Assembly: GCF_007995245.1 (NCBI RefSeq)
Contig: NZ_VCBA01000006.1
Coordinates: 186,001-250,000 of the forward strand
Source of the DNA: Tateyamaria sp. syn59
GTDB taxonomy: Bacteria; Pseudomonadota; Alphaproteobacteria; Rhodobacterales; Rhodobacteraceae
Reading direction: 5' to 3'
DNA length: 64,000 nt
The translations under genes were made by a program, and so were the position numbers. Position 1 is the stretch's first letter. The number at the start of each line of letters is the position of its first letter. A model generated the notes under the pieces. The model had not been told where the DNA came from, did no database searches, and was given only the letters and a program-made list of their open reading frames with translations. Positions 43,359 to 50,593 of the stretch are shown in pieces.

Positions 43359-44167
43359 TGGAGTGGGGCAAGGGCACGGTTTCGGTTGCCGGGCATGATT
43401 TGGAGTATGCGTGCTGGGGGCCTGCGCCGGGGGACGCGCCGACGTTGGTGATGTTGCATGAAGGGTTGGGATCGGTGGGCCTGTGGCGTGACTGGCCTGC
43501 CGCCTTGGCTGAGGCGACGGGGATGGGCGTGCTGGCCTACTCTCGGGCTGGCTATGGCCGGTCGTCGTCGGTGCCCGTGCCCCGCCCGCTGGATTACATG
43601 ACGCGGGAAGCGGAGGATGTGCTGGGGCCGTTGATGGATGCGGCGGGCGTGCGGGCGGCGGTGTTGCTGGGTCATTCGGATGGGGCGACGATCGCGGCGA
43701 TTTATGCCGGGTCGGTGTCGGATATGCGGGTGCGGAGCCTCGTGCTGATCGCGCCGCATTTCTTTGCCGAGGCTGAGGGGCTGGAGGCCATTCGGGCGGC
43801 GAAGACGCTCTATGAGGACGGGGATTTGCGGGAGCGGTTGGCGCGGCATCACGATCACCCGGATGTGGCATTTTACGGCTGGCACGATGCCTGGACCAAT
43901 CCGCGCTTTGCCGACTGGAACGTGGCCGATGCAATTGATCACTGGCGCATTCCGGCGATGGTCGTGCAGGGGGCCGAGGATGCCTATGGCACGTTGGCGC
44001 AGGTTCGGGAGGTTGAGGAGCGCGCTTATTCCCCGGTCGAGGCGTTGATTGTGGACAGTGCCGGACATGCGCCGCACGAGGACGTGCCTGAGGTGGTGAC
44101 GCCTGCTGTGGCTGCGTTCTGTGCGACGTTGCTAGCGTTGGAGGATGCGCACTCTGACGCGCAGTAA
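43358..44167 (+). CDS. Alpha/beta hydrolase of the benzoate cluster
   Basis: 269 residues with the order HEGLGS (oxyanion loop), YSRAGYGRS, the nucleophile elbow GHSDGAT (about residue 109), a cap helix region and a late Asp (GAEDAYG) and His (DSAGHAPHED). It overlaps the bclA stop by one base, so it is coupled to the ligase. In box clusters a hydrolase could act on the ring-opened lactone or CoA ester, but BoxC itself releases formate, so its role is open. It could also remove stalled CoA esters. Confidence 0.82.
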   Translation: MEWGKGTVSVAGHDLEYACWGPAPGDAPTLVMLHEGLGSVGLWRDWPAALAEATGMGVLAYSRAGYGRSSSVPVPRPLDYMTREAEDVLGPLMDAAGVRAAVLLGHSDGATIAAIYAGSVSDMRVRSLVLIAPHFFAEAEGLEAIRAAKTLYEDGDLRERLARHHDHPDVAFYGWHDAWTNPRFADWNVADAIDHWRIPAMVVQGAEDAYGTLAQVREVEERAYSPVEALIVDSAGHAPHEDVPEVVTPAVAAFCATLLALEDAHSDAQ

Positions 44168-44240
44168 AATGCATTAAATCGCGGTATGCGGCGGCATATT
44201 GTGCATTTCGGGGGCCGTGTAGTGTAGCATAGTGCCACTT
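44167..44240. promoter_or_regulatory. Nested dyads and AGTGCCACTT motif upstream of boxC
   Basis: Outer arms AAATGCA (44167-44173) and TGCATTT (44202-44208) enclose TATGC-ggcg-GCATA (44185-44198). AGTGCCACTT (44231-44240), identical to 41744-41753 upstream of bclA, follows 27 bases before the boxC ATG. TGCA-containing repeats are the type of site bound by BzdR/BoxR regulators, so this is the best BoxR operator candidate. Confidence 0.6.
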
Positions 44241-44266
44241 TCGACCACTTAAGCGCGACGTGATTC

Positions 44267-45925
44267 ATGACCCAGATCATCGATTTCCGGACTGATCCCA
44301 GCCGCTACAAGCATTGGCGTGCGGACTATGACGGGCCGGTGGCGACCCTGTGGATGGACGTGGATGAGGATGGTGGCCTGTTTGACGGCTACCAGTTGAA
44401 GCTGAATTCCTATGACCTCGGCGTGGACATTGAGCTGAACGATGTGGTCCAGCGGATGCGGTTTGAACATCCGGAGGTGAAGGTGGTCGTCATGCGCTCG
44501 GCCAAGGATCGGGTGTTTTGCGCGGGTGCCAATATTCGGATGCTTGGAGGGGCGGCGCATTCGCACAAGGTCAACTTCTGCAAGTTCACAAATGAGACGC
44601 GCAATGCCTATGAGGCGGCAGAGGCGGAGAGCGGGCAAAAGTACGTTGCTGCCGTGCAGGGCGCCTGCGCTGGCGGTGGGTATGAGCTGGCGCTGGCGTG
44701 CAATCATATCATGTTGACGGATGACTCGACGTCTTCGGTCGCTTTGCCGGAGGTGCCCTTGCTGGCCGTGCTGCCGGGGACGGGTGGCCTGACCCGTGTG
44801 ACCGACAAGCGGATGGTGCGGCGGGATCGGGCGGATGTGTTTTGTTCGACCGAAGAGGGCGTGAAGGGCAAGCGCGCCGTGCAGTGGAAACTGGTGGACG
44901 AGGCTGTGCCGAATGCCCGGTTTGATGACGTCGTGGCGGAGCGGGCGGCGGAGTTTGCGGCGGCCTCGGCCAAGGTGGATGTCGCGCAGGGGATCACACT
45001 GGGGCCGATTGAGCGGACGGTGTCGGACGATGGGTCGGTTTCTTATGGGCTGGTCGAGGTCACCGTGGATCGCGCGGCGCGGCGGGCGGAGATTTTGATC
45101 AAGGGGCCGGAGGGCGATGCGCCCGCCGATGTGACGGCGTTGGTGGCGGAGGGCGATCAGTCCTACATCCTGCGGCTGGCGCGGGAGTTGGAAGATGCGG
45201 TTTTGCATCTGCGTCTCAATGAGATGGAAGCCGGGCTTTGGGTGATCCGGAGCCAGGGCGATCCGCAGGCGATCTTGGCCCACGAGGCGTTGATTTTGGA
45301 CAACCCCGACCACTGGCTGTGCAATGAGATCCGGCACTATTGGAAGCGGGTGTTGAAGCGGGTGGATGTGACTTCGCGCTCGCTGGTGGCTCTGGTGGAG
45401 CATGGGAGTTGCTTTGCCGGGGTCTTGGCCGAGCTGCTTTGGGCGGTGGACCGGTCCTATATGATGGAGGACGAGTTTGAGGGTGACAATCGGCCCCTTG
45501 CCGCCATCACCTTGAGTGAGGGGAATTTCGGGGCCTATCCGATGGGGAATGACCTGACGCGGTTGCAGACGCGGTTCTACGGGGCGGACGATGCCGACGG
45601 GTTGCGGGAGCATATTGGCGCGGCGTTGGAGGCTGAGGAAGCTGACGAGGCTGGGCTGGTGACCGAGATCCTCGACGATATCGACTGGGAGGATGAGATC
45701 CGCATTTTCCTGGAAGAACGCGCCTCGTTCAGCCCCGACGCGATGACGGGGATGGAGGCAAATCTGCGCTTTGCCGGGCCGGAGACGATGGAGACGCGCA
45801 TCTTTGGCCGTCTCACCGCTTGGCAGAACTGGATTTTCAACCGGCCCAATGCGGTTGGAGAGGATGGCGCGTTGCAGCGGTATGGGACCGGTGTGCGAGG
45901 GGATTTCAACATGGAGCGGGTGTGA
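44267..45925 (+). CDS. boxC: 2,3-epoxybenzoyl-CoA dihydrolase
   Basis: Hydrolytic ring opening of 2,3-epoxybenzoyl-CoA to a dehydroadipyl semialdehyde CoA ester plus formate. 552 residues, the length of BoxC; crotonase-like in two halves. The first half has GPVATLWMDVDEDGG, VMRSAKDRVFCAGANIRML (oxyanion hole) and GACAGGGYELALAC; LPEVPLLAVLPGTGGLTRVTDKR holds the glutamates. The second half includes LVEHGSCFAGVLAELLWAVDRSYM. Start ATG at 44267. It has its own upstream dyads 99 bases from the hydrolase gene. Confidence 0.93.
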   Translation: MTQIIDFRTDPSRYKHWRADYDGPVATLWMDVDEDGGLFDGYQLKLNSYDLGVDIELNDVVQRMRFEHPEVKVVVMRSAKDRVFCAGANIRMLGGAAHSHKVNFCKFTNETRNAYEAAEAESGQKYVAAVQGACAGGGYELALACNHIMLTDDSTSSVALPEVPLLAVLPGTGGLTRVTDKRMVRRDRADVFCSTEEGVKGKRAVQWKLVDEAVPNARFDDVVAERAAEFAAASAKVDVAQGITLGPIERTVSDDGSVSYGLVEVTVDRAARRAEILIKGPEGDAPADVTALVAEGDQSYILRLARELEDAVLHLRLNEMEAGLWVIRSQGDPQAILAHEALILDNPDHWLCNEIRHYWKRVLKRVDVTSRSLVALVEHGSCFAGVLAELLWAVDRSYMMEDEFEGDNRPLAAITLSEGNFGAYPMGNDLTRLQTRFYGADDADGLREHIGAALEAEEADEAGLVTEILDDIDWEDEIRIFLEERASFSPDAMTGMEANLRFAGPETMETRIFGRLTAWQNWIFNRPNAVGEDGALQRYGTGVRGDFNMERV

Positions 45926-45942
45926 CCCAGTTTGAGATGGAG

Positions 45943-45988
45943 CCGTTTTCCGACACGGAAAACGGAACGGAAACCGTGTCGGTTTCCG
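45943..45988 (+). promoter_or_regulatory. Two back-to-back perfect hairpins with complementary loops, boxC/boxB gap
   Basis: Hairpin 1: CCGTTTTCCG-aca-CGGAAAACGG (45943-45965). Hairpin 2: CGGAAACCG-tgt-CGGTTTCCG (45968-45988). Loops ACA and TGT are complementary, and CCGACACGG (45950-45958) can instead pair with CCGTGTCGG (45974-45982), giving an alternative fold. The boxB ribosome site (AGGAGG, 45994-45999) follows. No T run, so it is more likely an mRNA stability, processing or translational element than a terminator. Confidence 0.7.
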
Positions 45989-46009
45989 GCAACAGGAGGA
46001 GATGAAGAC

Positions 46010-47458
46010 ATGACTGTGATGAACGTCAGCTATGACACCCAAATCCCCAACAATGTGGGGCTGAGCCAGGACCGCAAGGTGTTGAAGGCGCTGGAGAAGT
46101 GGCATCCCGGCTACATCAACTGGTGGAATGACCTGATCCCGCAGAATTTTCAGGAGTCGATGGTCTATCTGCGCACGGCCGTGAGCGTGGACCCCAAGGG
46201 GTGGGCCAAGTTCGACTATGTGAAGATGCCGGAATATCGGTGGGGGGTGCTGCTGGCCCCCGCGGTGGAGGATCGGCGCATTCCTATGGGCGAGCATTAT
46301 GGCGAGCCGGCGTGGCAGGAGGTGCCGGGCGAGTATCGCAATATGCTCAAGCGGTTGATTGTGATCCAGGGCGATACGGAGCCAGGCTCGGTTGAGCAGC
46401 AGCGGTTCCTTGGGCTGACGGCGCCCTCGCTTTACGACATGCGCAACCTGTTCCAGGTGAATGTGGAAGAAGGCCGGCACCTGTGGGCGATGGTGTATTT
46501 GTTGCAGAAATACTTTGGCAAGGACGGGCGCGAGGAAGCTGATGATATGCTGGTGCGGTCTTCGGGCAACGAGGATGCACCCCGCATGCTGGGGGCGTTC
46601 AACGAGGAAACGCCGGACTGGCTGTCGTTCTTCATGTTCACCTATTTCACAGACCGTGACGGGAAGATGCAGTTGGAGAGCCTTGCGCAGTCGGGCTTTG
46701 ACCCGCTGTCGCGCACCTGCCGCTTCATGCTGACCGAGGAAGCGCACCATATGTTCGTGGGTGAGACGGGCGTGACGCGGACCATTCAGGCGACCTTGGC
46801 CGCGATGCAGGAGCACGGGATTGATGATCCCTATGACATTGAGAAGATCCGCGACTTGGGCGTCATTGATCTCCCGACGATCCAGAAGAAGTTGAACCTG
46901 CACTATACGCTCAGCCTTGATTTGTTTGGGCAGGAAGTGTCGACCAATGCTGCCAATGCGTTCAACGCAGGGATCAAGGGGCGGTACATGGAGCAGCGGA
47001 TTGATGACGATCACAAGCTGACGAATGACACCTATGCCGTCGCCAGCATCGTGGACGGCAAGATCGTGACGCAGGATGTGCCTGCGCTGACCGCTATCAA
47101 CATGCGGCTGCGGGATGATTACATCCGCGATGCGTCCGGTGGGCTGCGCCGGTGGAACAAGCAGATCCAGCGGACGGGCATCGACTTTGAGCTGAAGCTG
47201 CCGCACGAAGGGTTCCACCGGAAGATCGGGGTGTTTGCCAACCAGCCGATCACGCCGGAGGGTGCATTCATCAATTCCGCCGATTGGGAGGCGCGTCAGC
47301 ACGAATGGTTGCCCACGAAGGAAGATGGTGCTTTTATTCAGTCATTGATGAAGCCGTGCTATGAGCCCGGCAAATATGCCAGTTGGATCGCCCCGCCCAA
47401 GGTTGGGATCGACAACAAGCCAGGTGACTTCGAATACGTAAAACTTCACATGGCGTGA
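46010..47458 (+). CDS. boxB: Benzoyl-CoA 2,3-epoxidase, oxygenase subunit
   Basis: Di-iron oxygenase forming 2,3-epoxybenzoyl-CoA. 482 residues, normal for BoxB. The iron ligands are visible as two ExxH motifs in helices, EEGRHLWAM (about residue 150) and TEEAHHMFVG (about 243), with further Glu ligands in GDTEPGS and near the FTYF helix. It needs electrons from a reductase, classically BoxA, but no BoxA-like gene is present in this cluster; a small Cys-rich protein and a flavodoxin follow instead. AGGAGG lies 10 bases before the ATG at 46010. Confidence 0.94.
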   Translation: MTVMNVSYDTQIPNNVGLSQDRKVLKALEKWHPGYINWWNDLIPQNFQESMVYLRTAVSVDPKGWAKFDYVKMPEYRWGVLLAPAVEDRRIPMGEHYGEPAWQEVPGEYRNMLKRLIVIQGDTEPGSVEQQRFLGLTAPSLYDMRNLFQVNVEEGRHLWAMVYLLQKYFGKDGREEADDMLVRSSGNEDAPRMLGAFNEETPDWLSFFMFTYFTDRDGKMQLESLAQSGFDPLSRTCRFMLTEEAHHMFVGETGVTRTIQATLAAMQEHGIDDPYDIEKIRDLGVIDLPTIQKKLNLHYTLSLDLFGQEVSTNAANAFNAGIKGRYMEQRIDDDHKLTNDTYAVASIVDGKIVTQDVPALTAINMRLRDDYIRDASGGLRRWNKQIQRTGIDFELKLPHEGFHRKIGVFANQPITPEGAFINSADWEARQHEWLPTKEDGAFIQSLMKPCYEPGKYASWIAPPKVGIDNKPGDFEYVKLHMA

Positions 47459-47460
47459 GG

Positions 47461-47646
47461 ATGAACGCGATGCAGGTTCAAAGGACTGTTGTTGAAACAC
47501 CCCCGCCCCAGCGTGCCTTTTGCGCGCTGGAATGCAAGGGCTGCACAGGCATGTGCTTTGCGCTTTACATGATGCTCACCCGCGAAGAGCAGGACGCCAT
47601 GTCAGAGCGCTACATGTCCGGCAACAGTGCCGAAACCTGTCATTGA
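47461..47646 (+). CDS. Small cysteine-rich protein of the box cluster
   Basis: Not recognised. 61 residues (58 if the better-spaced ATG at 47470 is used; GAGG at 47457-47460 is 9 bases from it). Cysteines at 21, 25, 28 and 32 form C-x3-C-x2-C-x3-C, with a fifth at 60 before a terminal His. That spacing could bind a metal or an iron-sulfur cluster. It starts 2 bases after the boxB stop and is 29 bases from the flavodoxin gene, so a role in electron supply or assembly of BoxB is plausible by position only. Confidence 0.7.
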   Translation: MNAMQVQRTVVETPPPQRAFCALECKGCTGMCFALYMMLTREEQDAMSERYMSGNSAETCH

Positions 47647-47675
47647 GAACGGGTCACTGACGGAAGGGTACATCA

Positions 47676-48137
47676 ATGAAAGTGGGTATTTATTACGGCT
47701 CGGAGACGGGCAATTCCGAAATGCTGTGCGAAGATATTGAGGCGGAACTGGGTGACGGGTTCGACTGCGATATCCAGAGCCTTGCCGACGTGGACCCGGC
47801 GGCGATGGAGAAAGACACGTTCTACATCATCGTGACGTCAACCTATGGGAATGGTGATTTGCCGTCCACGGCGCTGCCATTTGAGGAGGCGTTGGTGGAG
47901 GGCAAGCCGGATTTGAACGGCATTCGCTTTGCGATCTTTGGGTTGGGCGACATGGTCTTTGCTGATACCTTTGCACATGGCTCCATGAAGCTGGCCAAGA
48001 TGATGAACGCCCAAGGCGCCACGCAGGTGGGTGAGCGCGGTATTCACGATGCGTCGGGCTTTGACATGCCCGAGGACATCGCCTTGCCTTGGGTGCAGGG
48101 GATCATGGGATTGATCGACGCGGACCAGGCTGCTTGA
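47676..48137 (+). CDS. Flavodoxin-domain protein (MioC-like)
   Basis: 153 residues of flavodoxin fold: YYGSETGNSE (phosphate loop, residues 6-15), TSTYGNGDLPSTA (FMN isoalloxazine loop) and IFGLGDMVFADTFAHG (second FMN loop). Single domain without a reductase module. It lies directly after boxB and the Cys-rich gene and overlaps the thioesterase start by four bases. A flavodoxin could carry electrons from a general NADPH reductase to BoxB in place of BoxA; that is inference from context. Confidence 0.9.
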   Translation: MKVGIYYGSETGNSEMLCEDIEAELGDGFDCDIQSLADVDPAAMEKDTFYIIVTSTYGNGDLPSTALPFEEALVEGKPDLNGIRFAIFGLGDMVFADTFAHGSMKLAKMMNAQGATQVGERGIHDASGFDMPEDIALPWVQGIMGLIDADQAA

Positions 48138-48556
48138 GCCAGCCATTTCGGCACGAGATTCGGGTCACATGGGGCGATTGCGACCCGGCAAGGATTGCCT
48201 ACACGGCCCGCCTGCCGTGGTTCGCCCTCGATGCGATCAACGCATGGTGGGAGGCCCATCTGGGCGGGGACGGCTGGTATCAGCTTGAGCTGGACCATAA
48301 TGTCGGCACGCCCTTTGTGCATATGTGCATGGATTTTCGATCGCCTGTCACGCCGCGACATAGGTTGATCTGTGAAGTGTGGCCGAGCCGGCTGGGCGAA
48401 AAGTCGGTGACCTTTCGGGTGGATGGGTGGCAGGGCGGGAGCTTGTGCTTTGAGGGGACGTTCACCTGCGTCTTTGTCATTGCGGACAGATTTGAAAGCC
48501 AACCTGCCCCGCCTGCGCTGCGGGAGGTGCTGATCCCCCATATTCGCGCCACGTGA
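48134..48556 (+). CDS. Acyl-CoA thioesterase, 4-hydroxybenzoyl-CoA thioesterase type
   Basis: Hot-dog fold, 140 residues. HEIRVTWGDCDPARIAYTARLPWFALDAINAWWE contains the catalytic Asp of the 4HBT family (GDCDPARIAY). It probably hydrolyses benzoyl-CoA or related esters that accumulate, recycling CoA. The start is a TTG at 48134 overlapping the flavodoxin TGA (TTGA), so it is translationally coupled; no ATG fits. Thioesterases of this type accompany box genes in several bacteria. Confidence 0.85.
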   Translation: MSQPFRHEIRVTWGDCDPARIAYTARLPWFALDAINAWWEAHLGGDGWYQLELDHNVGTPFVHMCMDFRSPVTPRHRLICEVWPSRLGEKSVTFRVDGWQGGSLCFEGTFTCVFVIADRFESQPAPPALREVLIPHIRAT

Positions 48557-48615
48557 TCCGTTGAATTGAACCGGTTGCGCCCTACAACTTTTTGTTACGA
48601 ACAGGTTAAGTGCGC

Positions 48616-49506
48616 ATGACATCACCGAAACCCATACCCGATGGCGCAATCCCTATGATTGCACGCCTTGCCACCCGCGTCCGCGCGGCGCGTGACGCGC
48701 TGGGCCTGCCGCGCCGCGAATTGTCGGAACGCTCGGGCGTGTCACCGCGCTACCTTGCCCAGCTGGAGGCGGGGGAGGGCAATATCTCCATTGTTCTGCT
48801 GGAACGGGTGGCGACGGCGCTGAACATGCGGATTGAAGATCTGCTTTCGGAGGCGCCGCCCATGGACGGGGATGTCGCACGCGTCGCGCGTCTGTATCAG
48901 GCGGCACCTGCGCAGGTGCAGGGCCGGGTGCGCGCGCTCTTGGCGCCGCAGAACCCGCTGGCGTTGCGGGCGCAGCGGATCTGTCTGGTCGGTCTGCGGG
49001 GCGCGGGCAAGTCCACGCTGGGCCGTATGGCGGCGGACAAGTTGAAGGTGCCCTTTGTTGAGTTGAACGAAGAGATCGAGGCCGAGGCAGGCATGCCGCT
49101 GTCGGAGGTCATGGCCCTCTACGGTCAGGACGGGTACCGCGCGCTGGAAGCGGAAGCGGTGGCGCGGGTTGTGAGCCGCCATGACAAGCTGATCCTTGCC
49201 GTCGCTGGCGGGATTGTCAGTGACACCGCAGTCTATGACACGGTTCTGGAGCGGTTCCACACGATATGGGTCCGCACCAGTCCGGGCGAGCATATGGCCC
49301 GCGTACGTGCGCAGGGTGACCTGCGCCCGATGGCCGGGAACCCGGCGGCCATGGACCAGCTGAAGGCGCTTTTGACCCATCGCACGCCGTCCTATGAACG
49401 GGCGATGGCGCAGGTGGACACGGCAGCCAAGCCGGTATCCACATCCCTGAACGAATTGCTGGCGATCATTGCCAAGCATCGGTTCTTTGAGGGTCTTGGG
49501 CCGTGA
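48616..49506 (+). CDS. boxR: BoxR/BzdR-type transcriptional regulator with shikimate-kinase-like domain
   Basis: Repressor of benzoate degradation that responds to benzoyl-CoA in related bacteria. 296 residues: XRE-type helix-turn-helix (about 17-78, with LPRRELSERSGVSPRYLAQLEAGEGNISI), a linker, then a shikimate-kinase-like domain with Walker A GLRGAGKST (126-134), FVELNEEIE and a VAGGIVSD loop. This fusion is diagnostic. Start ATG at 48616 has weak ribosome signals. It overlaps the next gene by four bases. Likely targets are the AGTGCCACTT/dyad regions before bclA and boxC. Confidence 0.93.
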   Translation: MTSPKPIPDGAIPMIARLATRVRAARDALGLPRRELSERSGVSPRYLAQLEAGEGNISIVLLERVATALNMRIEDLLSEAPPMDGDVARVARLYQAAPAQVQGRVRALLAPQNPLALRAQRICLVGLRGAGKSTLGRMAADKLKVPFVELNEEIEAEAGMPLSEVMALYGQDGYRALEAEAVARVVSRHDKLILAVAGGIVSDTAVYDTVLERFHTIWVRTSPGEHMARVRAQGDLRPMAGNPAAMDQLKALLTHRTPSYERAMAQVDTAAKPVSTSLNELLAIIAKHRFFEGLGP

Positions 49507-49970
49507 CGACCGTCATCGCCCCGTTGCAGAACGCGTTCTGGCAGGCTTGCGAGACCTTGCTCTACCGTCACACGACCCCGTGGGAACTGGACGAGGCGCT
49601 AGTGGAGTGGGGATATGGCTTGGGACCGTGCGAGGCGCAGGATCTGGTCGGTTTGAACAAGGTTCTGGCGGCGCGCGACGGCGCGGATGTCACGCCGGTG
49701 CTGCCCCGTATGGTGGCTGAGGGGCGGTTGGGCAAACGCTTTGGCTGGGGGTTCTACCGCTATCCTGGAGGCGGCGGCGCAGTGATTGATCCTTTGATCG
49801 AGGATCTGATCTGCGAAGAAGCGTGGTTTGCAAAGGTGGAGCGCAGCGAGCTGTCGGGCGCAGAGCTTGTGGCGCGATTGCATGCGGATGTCGGTGATGT
49901 GCTACGCGCCAATCCGGATGCAGCGGTAACGCAATTGCACTTTCCGGCCGACAGGTTCGCGACTATCTGA
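49503..49970 (+). CDS. Stand-alone 3-hydroxyacyl-CoA dehydrogenase C-terminal-domain-like protein
   Basis: 155 residues resembling the helical 3HCDH_C domain: PLQNAFWQACETLLYRHTTPWELDEALVEWGYGLGPCEAQDLVGL and RLGKRFGWGFYRYPGGGG, the latter characteristic of FadB/PaaH-type enzymes. There is no N-terminal NAD domain in the gene or just upstream, which instead carries boxR (four-base overlap). It may have arisen from a bifunctional dehydrogenase, or act as a subunit with an enzyme encoded elsewhere in beta-oxidation of the ring-opened product. Function is uncertain. Confidence 0.72.
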   Translation: MTTVIAPLQNAFWQACETLLYRHTTPWELDEALVEWGYGLGPCEAQDLVGLNKVLAARDGADVTPVLPRMVAEGRLGKRFGWGFYRYPGGGGAVIDPLIEDLICEEAWFAKVERSELSGAELVARLHADVGDVLRANPDAAVTQLHFPADRFATI

Positions 49971-50024
49971 GCCGTCGGGCGGTCGCTGTTTGGCTGCGCC
50001 AAAGACGCCCCGCCCTCCGTCCCG

Positions 50025-50510
50025 TCAAAGCGCCAGCAAGATCATCGTGCCCAGTCCCCAGAGCGTCATCTGGTAGTGCGTGTTCTGCGCCCCCTCGTGG
50101 CAGAACCAGTAACAGAAGTGGTTGCCGATGATCAGGAAGCCCGCCCAGATCGCAGTGAACAGCATGGCCCCCGCCATCGCCACAGCGCGGCCTGTGTCGG
50201 CATTGCCGGTCCCCACCAGCCCCATGATCAGACCTATGACCCCGGCCCAAAGCACAAGTGTGGCCGCCAGTTCCGCCACGACGACGAGGTGAAAGGCCAT
50301 CCTTTGCAGCCTGCGGTTCGTGATGGCGCGGTGGGCGACATGGGCGAACGCCTCCGGGTAGTCGATCCGCATCCGCGTCATGCTCAGCACTTCGGCCGTA
50401 TAGGTTTCATTCACCGACGGGTGAAGGATGTTGTCGCGGACGCCAAGAGTGAGCCATCCGGCAAGAAGGCTGGTCGAAAGAGCCTGTGCAGCGATCAGCA
50501 TATGGTCCAT
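50025..50510 (-). CDS. DUF2165 family small integral membrane protein
   Basis: 161 residues with four hydrophobic helices (about 4-24, 68-95, 103-127 and 143-160) and the family-type segments TLGVRDNILHPSVNE and GNHFCYWFCHEGAQNTHYQMTLWG. GGGAGG lies 6 bases upstream of the ATG at 50510. No function is established for DUF2165. It is downstream of the peptide-type solute-binding gene on the same strand, but a terminator lies between them, so it is probably expressed separately. Confidence 0.82.
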   Translation of the reverse strand: MDHMLIAAQALSTSLLAGWLTLGVRDNILHPSVNETYTAEVLSMTRMRIDYPEAFAHVAHRAITNRRLQRMAFHLVVVAELAATLVLWAGVIGLIMGLVGTGNADTGRAVAMAGAMLFTAIWAGFLIIGNHFCYWFCHEGAQNTHYQMTLWGLGTMILLAL

Positions 50511-50540
50511 CTGTTGCCTCCCGTTTCCTGGCTCCCCATG

Positions 50541-50570
50541 AAAAAGGGCCGCGCGATGGCGGCCCTTTTC
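50541..50570 (-). terminator. Intrinsic terminator of the solute-binding gene
   Basis: AAAAGGGCCGC (50542-50552) pairs perfectly with GCGGCCCTTTT (50559-50569), loop of 6 bases, 24 bases beyond the stop of the minus-strand gene ending at 50594. A and T runs on both sides make it potentially bidirectional. Confidence 0.85.
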
Positions 50571-50593
50571 CGAATTCACACTCCGCGCGTGGA

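Noticed and set aside
44249-47302. Very long open frame on the minus strand (about 1,000 codons) across boxC and boxB
   Set aside because: It is antisense to two clearly conserved genes and has no recognisable domains; high GC with G/C third positions makes such stop-free antisense frames common here (others at 41952-44174, 2732-4273, 11110-12591, 50486-51988).
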